Of a DNA stretch of 10,000 nt, positions 6,412-10,000 are shown piece after piece. The notes under the pieces are model-generated. The model did no database searches. It saw only the letters and a program-made list of their open reading frames with translations, and was not told where the DNA came from. Origin of the DNA: Desulfomonile sp. (GTDB taxonomy: Bacteria > Desulfobacterota > Desulfomonilia > Desulfomonilales > Desulfomonilaceae); the NCBI GenBank assembly GCA_020216785.1, contig JAIWNO010000022.1:1-10000 (forward strand). Direction: 5' to 3'. Made by a program: the position numbers and the translations under genes. Every line of letters starts with the position of its first letter. Position 1 is the stretch's first letter.

Positions 6412-8076
6412 TCAGGACACGCGGAACTTGTACACCTCGTTGGTGTGCGGATCGATCACATGCACCGCACACGCGATGCACGGGTCAAAGGAATGCACCG
6501 TGCGGAGGATCTCAAGAGGCTTCTTGGGATCCGCGACAGGGGTGCCGATAAGGGCGTTCTCCACCGGGCCTTTCTGGCCTTTGCCATCCGTGGGACCAAG
6601 GTTCCATGTAGAGGGAACGACTTGCTGATAGTTCTTGATCTTGCCTTTTTCGATGTTGATCCAATGTCCGAGGCTTCCGCGGGCCACATCGTTGAGGCCG
6701 TAACCTTCGCCATTGGTGCTCTCATCGAGCTTGTAGGACGTGAATGTCTTCATGTCACCTTTCTTGACGTTCTCGATGAGGTCCATGCACCACTTTTCAG
6801 CCTGTTTGGTGTTGACCAGACACTTGATACCGCGGGCCGCGATACGACCAAGAGTTGAGAATAGGGCTTCCGGACCCACTTGGAGTTTCTTCAGCACTCC
6901 GTCGACAGTCTCCTTGATCTCCTTGTTTCCGCCGACATACGAGGTGAGGCACTGAGCAAGCGGGCCGACTTCCATCGGCATTCCGTCGTACCTGGGGGCC
7001 TTGAGCCAGGAGTACTTGCCGTCCTTGGACGTGGTGTCAGGCACTGCGCCCTTAAGTTTCTCGCCGGAGAGCGGCTTTGTCTCGCCCACTCCCGGATAGA
7101 GCGGCTTGTCGCCCTCGTACCAAGCCCGGGTTACATCTTCGGTGATCTTGGTGGGGTCGACTTTCACGAGCTCCAGCTTGCCGCCGACGATCATACCGCG
7201 CGGGAAGTAGAAGTCATCCGGCTCTTTCGGCCCCTGCGGGAAATCGCCGTAGCTCAAGAAGTTCTTATTACCGCCTATCTTCGTCCAATCCTTGTAGAAG
7301 GACGCGACTGCAAGCAGGTCGGGAATGTAGACTTCCTCGATGAACTTGATCTGCTCTCTGAGCATATACAGGTATTCCGCGATCCGGTCTGCGTTGATCT
7401 GTTCCACGACGGTAACACCGCCCGGCAGGTGGCCTTGGAGGTGCGGGTTCTTCGCGCCCCAAATCGCAGTCATTTGCGCGGCCAAAACCTGCTGACGGAG
7501 ATTGTCCAGGTAGTGTCCCACCGCCATGAGGTTCGCTTCAGGCGGGAGCTTGTACGCCGGGTGGCCCCAGTATGCATTGGCAAACGGCCCGAGCTGGCCG
7601 GAGTCAACAAAGGCTTTCAGCTTGCCCTTGAGCGCCTCATAGTATTTCTTGGTCTGCGGCCGGCCGCTCACGTTGCCGGACAGGTCCGAAGTCTTTTTGG
7701 GGTCCGCCTTGAGGGCGGATACCACATCAACCCAGTCCAGTGCGCACAATTGATAGAAGTGCACGGGATGATCGTGCGCGTTTTGGGCTGCGTGAGTGAG
7801 GTTGCGGATAATGCGCGCGTTCGGCGGGATCTCAATCTTAAGCGCGTTCTCAACAGCTCTCACAGAGGCCAGGCTGTGCACCAGCGTACAGACGCCGCAA
7901 GAGCGCTGGGTGAGCAGATGAGCGTCCCTCGGGTCGCGTCCTTGGAGAATAATCTCAAGACCCCTGAAGAGCGTGCCGCTGCTCCAGGCATCCTTGACCT
8001 TGCCGCCCTCTATTTCAACCTCGATCCGGAGGTGCCCCTCAATGCGTGGAATGGGGTCAACTACAACTCGTGCCAT
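6412..8076 (-). CDS. hynB: Periplasmic [NiFe] hydrogenase large (catalytic) subunit
   Basis: This 554-aa protein carries the Ni-Fe(CN)2CO site that splits or forms H2. The L1 motif R58-S-C60-G-V-C63-T-L-V-H67 and the L2 motif D531-P-C533-I-A-C536-A-V-H539 supply the four Ni-ligating cysteines. The glutamate of RIEGH (12-16) is the conserved proton-path residue. Fifteen residues follow H539 (VIDPHTNEVYKFRVS); in this family they are removed by a dedicated endopeptidase after nickel insertion. There is no signal peptide, so it must be exported with the Tat-bearing small subunit. Blocks such as HFYQLCALDWVDVVSALKAD (106-125) place it among group 1 uptake enzymes. The start has AAGGAG (8084-8089) at 7-base spacing. 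It is second in a two-gene operon. The symbol follows the D. gigas/D. fructosovorans usage (B = large); other species reverse the letters. Confidence 0.96.
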   Translation of the reverse strand: MARVVVDPIPRIEGHLRIEVEIEGGKVKDAWSSGTLFRGLEIILQGRDPRDAHLLTQRSCGVCTLVHSLASVRAVENALKIEIPPNARIIRNLTHAAQNAHDHPVHFYQLCALDWVDVVSALKADPKKTSDLSGNVSGRPQTKKYYEALKGKLKAFVDSGQLGPFANAYWGHPAYKLPPEANLMAVGHYLDNLRQQVLAAQMTAIWGAKNPHLQGHLPGGVTVVEQINADRIAEYLYMLREQIKFIEEVYIPDLLAVASFYKDWTKIGGNKNFLSYGDFPQGPKEPDDFYFPRGMIVGGKLELVKVDPTKITEDVTRAWYEGDKPLYPGVGETKPLSGEKLKGAVPDTTSKDGKYSWLKAPRYDGMPMEVGPLAQCLTSYVGGNKEIKETVDGVLKKLQVGPEALFSTLGRIAARGIKCLVNTKQAEKWCMDLIENVKKGDMKTFTSYKLDESTNGEGYGLNDVARGSLGHWINIEKGKIKNYQQVVPSTWNLGPTDGKGQKGPVENALIGTPVADPKKPLEILRTVHSFDPCIACAVHVIDPHTNEVYKFRVS

Positions 8077-8135
8077 GGTATCACTCCTTCTTGAAAACTA
8101 GCCCTGTCGGAAGGGAGGTAAGTGATTACTGCTTT

Positions 8136-9074
8136 CTAGCCTTTGCCGACGTAGAACGGGGCCATTTCATCCCAGAATTTCGGCTCGCTGCAGCCGATGC
8201 AGGGATGGCCGGCGCCGATGGGCCAGTTGACGCCCTGGTTCCACTTGATGATGGAGCAGTTGTTGTAGGTTTCCGGGCCGCGGCAACCGACCTTGTAGAG
8301 GCAGTAACCCTTGGCTGCACCTTCGTCGCCGAATTCCTTGACAAAGGATTCGTTTTCGAAGTGGCCTCTTCTCGGGCAATTGTCGTGGATGAGGTATCCG
8401 TAGGCGAACAGTGGTCTGCCCTTTGAATCCAGGGCCGGGAGTTTGCCCAGCAGCAGGTAGTGGACGATGGTTGCCACCATGTTGTCGGCGTTGGGCGGGC
8501 AGCCGGGGATATTGACGGTCGGTTTGCCGATGACTTCGCTCACGGGTTTCGCCTCGGTCGGATTGGGCTTTGCAGCCTGGACGCCGCCGTAGCTCGAGCA
8601 CGTGCCCACGCAAATGGTCGCCGCAGCATTGCCGCACACATGTTTCGCGATTTCCACAAAGGTCTTGCCCGCGATCTTGCCATATGCCCCGTTGTCTTTG
8701 GTGGGAATTGCACCTTCGGCAATGCAGATGTACTGGCCCTTTTGTTTCTCGACGACGCCCTCGAGAACCTGCTCAGCCTGGTCACCCGCTGCAGCCATAA
8801 CAGTCTCACAATAAGCGAGGTCTATCGTGTCAAGAATAATGTCCGCGGCCCACGGGTAGGTGGTTCGGATGAATGATTCCAAACACCCGGTGCATTCCGC
8901 AAGGTGGATCCACACGACAGTGGGTCTCTTCTTGGCCACGGCATGGGCGATCTTCGGGGCAAAGGACGCGGGTAGGCCCAGGACGGCCGCCATGAAACCG
9001 CAGAATTTCATGAAGTCCCGTCGAGATACGCCCTTTTCCGCCAACCTGTCTGGAAGCTCGATAGGTTTGTCCAT
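8136..9074 (-). CDS. hynA: Periplasmic [NiFe] hydrogenase small (Fe-S) subunit, Tat-exported
   Basis: This 312-aa electron-transfer subunit starts with a twin-arginine signal, S17-R18-R19-D-F-M-K, a hydrophobic stretch (FMAAVLGLPASFA) and a likely cleavage near AHA (43-45). Cluster ligands are complete: proximal [4Fe-4S] C61, C64 (ECTGC), C159 and C192 (PGCPPN); distal [4Fe-4S] H230, C233, C258 and C264; medial cluster C273, C292 and C295. A proline (P285, in NWPIGAGHPCIGC) is where [NiFeSe] enzymes have a cysteine, which indicates a medial [3Fe-4S] cluster. The two extra proximal cysteines of O2-tolerant enzymes are Gly here (ECTGC; CSSYGG), so this is a standard O2-sensitive type. I chose ATG 9074 because AAGGAGG ends 6 bases upstream; ATG 9077 and TTG 9080 are also in frame. 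The large-subunit gene follows after 59 bases. No C-terminal membrane anchor is present, so the enzyme is probably soluble in the periplasm. Confidence 0.96.
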   Translation of the reverse strand: MDKPIELPDRLAEKGVSRRDFMKFCGFMAAVLGLPASFAPKIAHAVAKKRPTVVWIHLAECTGCLESFIRTTYPWAADIILDTIDLAYCETVMAAAGDQAEQVLEGVVEKQKGQYICIAEGAIPTKDNGAYGKIAGKTFVEIAKHVCGNAAATICVGTCSSYGGVQAAKPNPTEAKPVSEVIGKPTVNIPGCPPNADNMVATIVHYLLLGKLPALDSKGRPLFAYGYLIHDNCPRRGHFENESFVKEFGDEGAAKGYCLYKVGCRGPETYNNCSIIKWNQGVNWPIGAGHPCIGCSEPKFWDEMAPFYVGKG

Positions 9075-9080
9075 CATCAA

Positions 9081-9087
9081 CCTCCTT
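9081..9087 (-). promoter_or_regulatory. Shine-Dalgarno site that decides the hydrogenase small-subunit start
   Basis: AAGGAGG is followed directly by TTGATGATG on the minus strand, giving three consecutive possible starts (9080, 9077, 9074). Only the last leaves a normal 6-base spacing. Confidence 0.6.
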
Positions 9088-9276
9088 GCATGGACTTGTT
9101 ATAGAACCCTTCAACCCGCTCGTCGCGGCTGACCACGGCGCGCTTTTTCAGCGGTCAAGCTTGTGCGTCTTTGGTTGTTTCCCACCCAAAGGCCTTGGGT
9201 CGTATGCCGGTCATGTTGTCAAAGGGTGAACAGTGAAAAGCGAGAATTGAACCAGATTCCCCATTCAAAAACCAAG

Positions 9277-9291
9277 CGTAGCGGAGCTACG
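9277..9291 (-). terminator. Perfect small hairpin downstream of hemL, possible terminator
   Basis: CGTAGC and GCTACG flank a 3-base loop. On the minus strand CTTGG and then TTTTT follow, so the T-run is displaced by five bases from the stem. It could be the hemL terminator in a weak form, or a protein-binding palindrome, since the same GCTACG core recurs nearby. Confidence 0.35.
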
Positions 9292-9316
9292 GCCAAAAAT
9301 CAACAGTAATTCCAAA

Positions 9317-9343
9317 GTGCTACGTTTTTTTGACTCGTGCTAC
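9317..9343. repeat. Direct repeat GTGCTAC, 20-base period
   Basis: GTGCTAC occurs at 9317-9323 and again at 9337-9343, exactly 20 bases apart, about two turns of B-DNA. The core GCTAC is shared with the hairpin at 9277-9291. The repeats are short, so chance is not excluded. Confidence 0.4.
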
Positions 9344-9359
9344 AAGCCTTCTCCCCGAA

Positions 9360-10000
9360 TCACTGCCCCGGAAGGCTCCTCCGAGCCGCTTCCAGAGTAC
9401 ATTCAATATCACCGTCCGTGTGCGCAACGCTCACAAACCACGCCTCAAACGGCGATGGCGCAAGGTAGACTCCGTGTTCGAGCATACCGGCAAAGAACGC
9501 CTTGAACGCGTCCCTGTCGGCAGTCAGCGCCTCTTCGTAGCATCCGACCGGCCCCGGATGGAAAAACAGAGAGAACATCGACCCCACTCGATTTATCGTA
9601 TGTGGGATGGAACGCTCCGTCAGGATTGCCGCCAGTCCATCGGCCAGCGCGGCCGTCTTGCGGTCCAGTTCCGCGTAGGGATTGTCGCGCCGCAGTATAT
9701 TGAGTGTGGCCAAACCGGCGGCCACAGCAAGAGGATTTCCGGAAAGCGTTCCCGCTTGGTACACCCCGCCCTCAGGCGCTAGATGGCTCATTACCTCCCG
9801 CGACCCGCCAAATGCGCCCACCGGCAGCCCACCGCCGATAATCTTGCCGAGGCATGTCAGGTCCGGTGCGATTCCGTACAGCTGCTGAGCGCCGCCCGGC
9901 GCCAAACGGAAGCCGGTGATCACCTCGTCGAAAATCAACAGAGCGCCATCCTTGGAGCATAGTTCCCGGAGCCCCTCGAGAAATCCCGGCATAGGCGGCA
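9360..10000 (-). CDS. hemL: Glutamate-1-semialdehyde 2,1-aminomutase (partial, C-terminal half)
   Basis: HemL is a PLP enzyme of class III aminotransferase fold that converts glutamate-1-semialdehyde to 5-aminolevulinate in the C5 route to heme, siroheme and corrinoids. The visible 212 residues are the C-terminal half; the N-terminus lies beyond the right edge on this strand. The frame runs in from the edge as PPMPGFLEGLREL, so the ATG at 9992 is internal and not the start. Diagnostic segments are ALLIFDEVITGFR, with the Asp (codon 9927-9929) that contacts the PLP ring nitrogen, LGKIIGGGLPVGAFGG, with the Schiff-base Lys (codon 9843-9845), and YQAGTLSGNPLAVAAGL. The C-terminus is intact, ending at TGA 9360-9362. 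It is on the same strand as the hydrogenase operon but separated by a 280-base non-coding stretch, so a shared transcript is unlikely. Confidence 0.96.
   Translation of the reverse strand, partial: PPMPGFLEGLRELCSKDGALLIFDEVITGFRLAPGGAQQLYGIAPDLTCLGKIIGGGLPVGAFGGSREVMSHLAPEGGVYQAGTLSGNPLAVAAGLATLNILRRDNPYAELDRKTAALADGLAAILTERSIPHTINRVGSMFSLFFHPGPVGCYEEALTADRDAFKAFFAGMLEHGVYLAPSPFEAWFVSVAHTDGDIECTLEAARRSLPGQ

Larger units (their letters stand above)
9088..9359 (-). other. Non-coding region between hemL and the hydrogenase operon
   Basis: There is no convincing gene in this stretch. It must hold the end of the hemL transcript and the hydrogenase promoter. Seen here on the minus strand: a TATAAC -10-like box (plus-strand 9098-9103) without a good -35; a GG-N10-GC pattern of the sigma-54 type (GG at 9252-9253, GC at 9240-9241), which could be chance; a 6-bp hairpin ACCCAA/TTGGGT (9184-9200); and a cluster of GCTACG-like elements at 9277-9344. 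No single promoter can be chosen with confidence. Confidence 0.5.

Noticed and set aside
6880..8094. A 404-codon open frame on the plus strand
   Set aside because: It is antisense to the hydrogenase large subunit, whose motifs are unmistakable. The protein shows no domain or coherent composition, and long antisense frames are common opposite G+C-rich codon-biased genes.
8136..9074. Possible O2-tolerant hydrogenase
   Set aside because: Both extra cysteines that define the unusual proximal cluster are glycine here (ECTGC and CSSYGG), so the standard O2-sensitive form is expected.
8136..9074. Possible [NiFeSe] hydrogenase
   Set aside because: The large subunit has Cys codons at the L2 ligand positions, with no in-frame TGA, and the medial cluster of the small subunit has Pro instead of Cys.
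9217..9222. Perfect minus-strand -35 box TTGACA upstream of the hydrogenase genes
   Set aside because: No -10-like hexamer lies 16-18 bases downstream, so it cannot be called a promoter by itself.
9239..9260. GGTTCAATTC on the minus strand resembling a tRNA T-loop
   Set aside because: The flanking bases do not form a T-stem, and there is no anticodon arm or acceptor stem around it.

Overview
The window looks like chromosome from an anaerobic, Gram-negative bacterium, most likely in the Desulfobacterota (former Deltaproteobacteria). The evidence is a Tat-exported periplasmic [NiFe] hydrogenase of the Desulfovibrio type, a two-subunit glycyl-tRNA synthetase, the C5 heme gene hemL, and moderately high G+C. 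The genus cannot be fixed from this sequence.

Layout. Positions 1-586 (+) hold the last codons of an unidentified gene and a 180-aa protein with a possible PD-(D/E)xK nuclease-like D...ExK signature. Its AGA/AGG and TTA codons differ from its neighbours and suggest accessory DNA. It converges on a secreted TPR-repeat protein (620-1342, -), which has a good sigma-70 promoter. A divergent intergenic region then leads to glyQ-glyS (1528-4508, +), coupled by an ATGA overlap, followed by a small zinc-ribbon protein (4652-4900, +). That gene overlaps tail to tail with a polytopic membrane protein of the lysylphosphatidylglycerol synthase TM/UPF0104 (flippase-like) family (4879-5919, -). Upstream of the membrane protein lies an unrecognised 80-aa gene (6013-6255, -) with a strong Shine-Dalgarno site and a palindrome in its leader.

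The right third is the hydrogenase operon on the minus strand: small subunit (8136-9074), then large subunit (6412-8076), closed by a rho-independent terminator at about 6355-6394. A 280-bp non-coding region upstream holds hairpins and repeated GCTACG-type elements. At the right edge is the C-terminal half of hemL (9360 to beyond 10000, -).

How the genes work together. The two hydrogenase subunits form one enzyme: the Tat signal on the small subunit carries the folded dimer to the periplasm, where H2 oxidation probably feeds c-type cytochromes. No maturation protease, membrane cytochrome b or electron-acceptor gene is in the operon, so those functions must be encoded elsewhere. GlyQ and GlyS form the alpha2beta2 glycyl-tRNA synthetase. 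The other genes are probably independent units. I see no clear new multi-gene system. The best leads are the truncated two-gene unit at the left edge, the small 80-aa gene with its structured leader, and the repeat cluster upstream of the hydrogenase.
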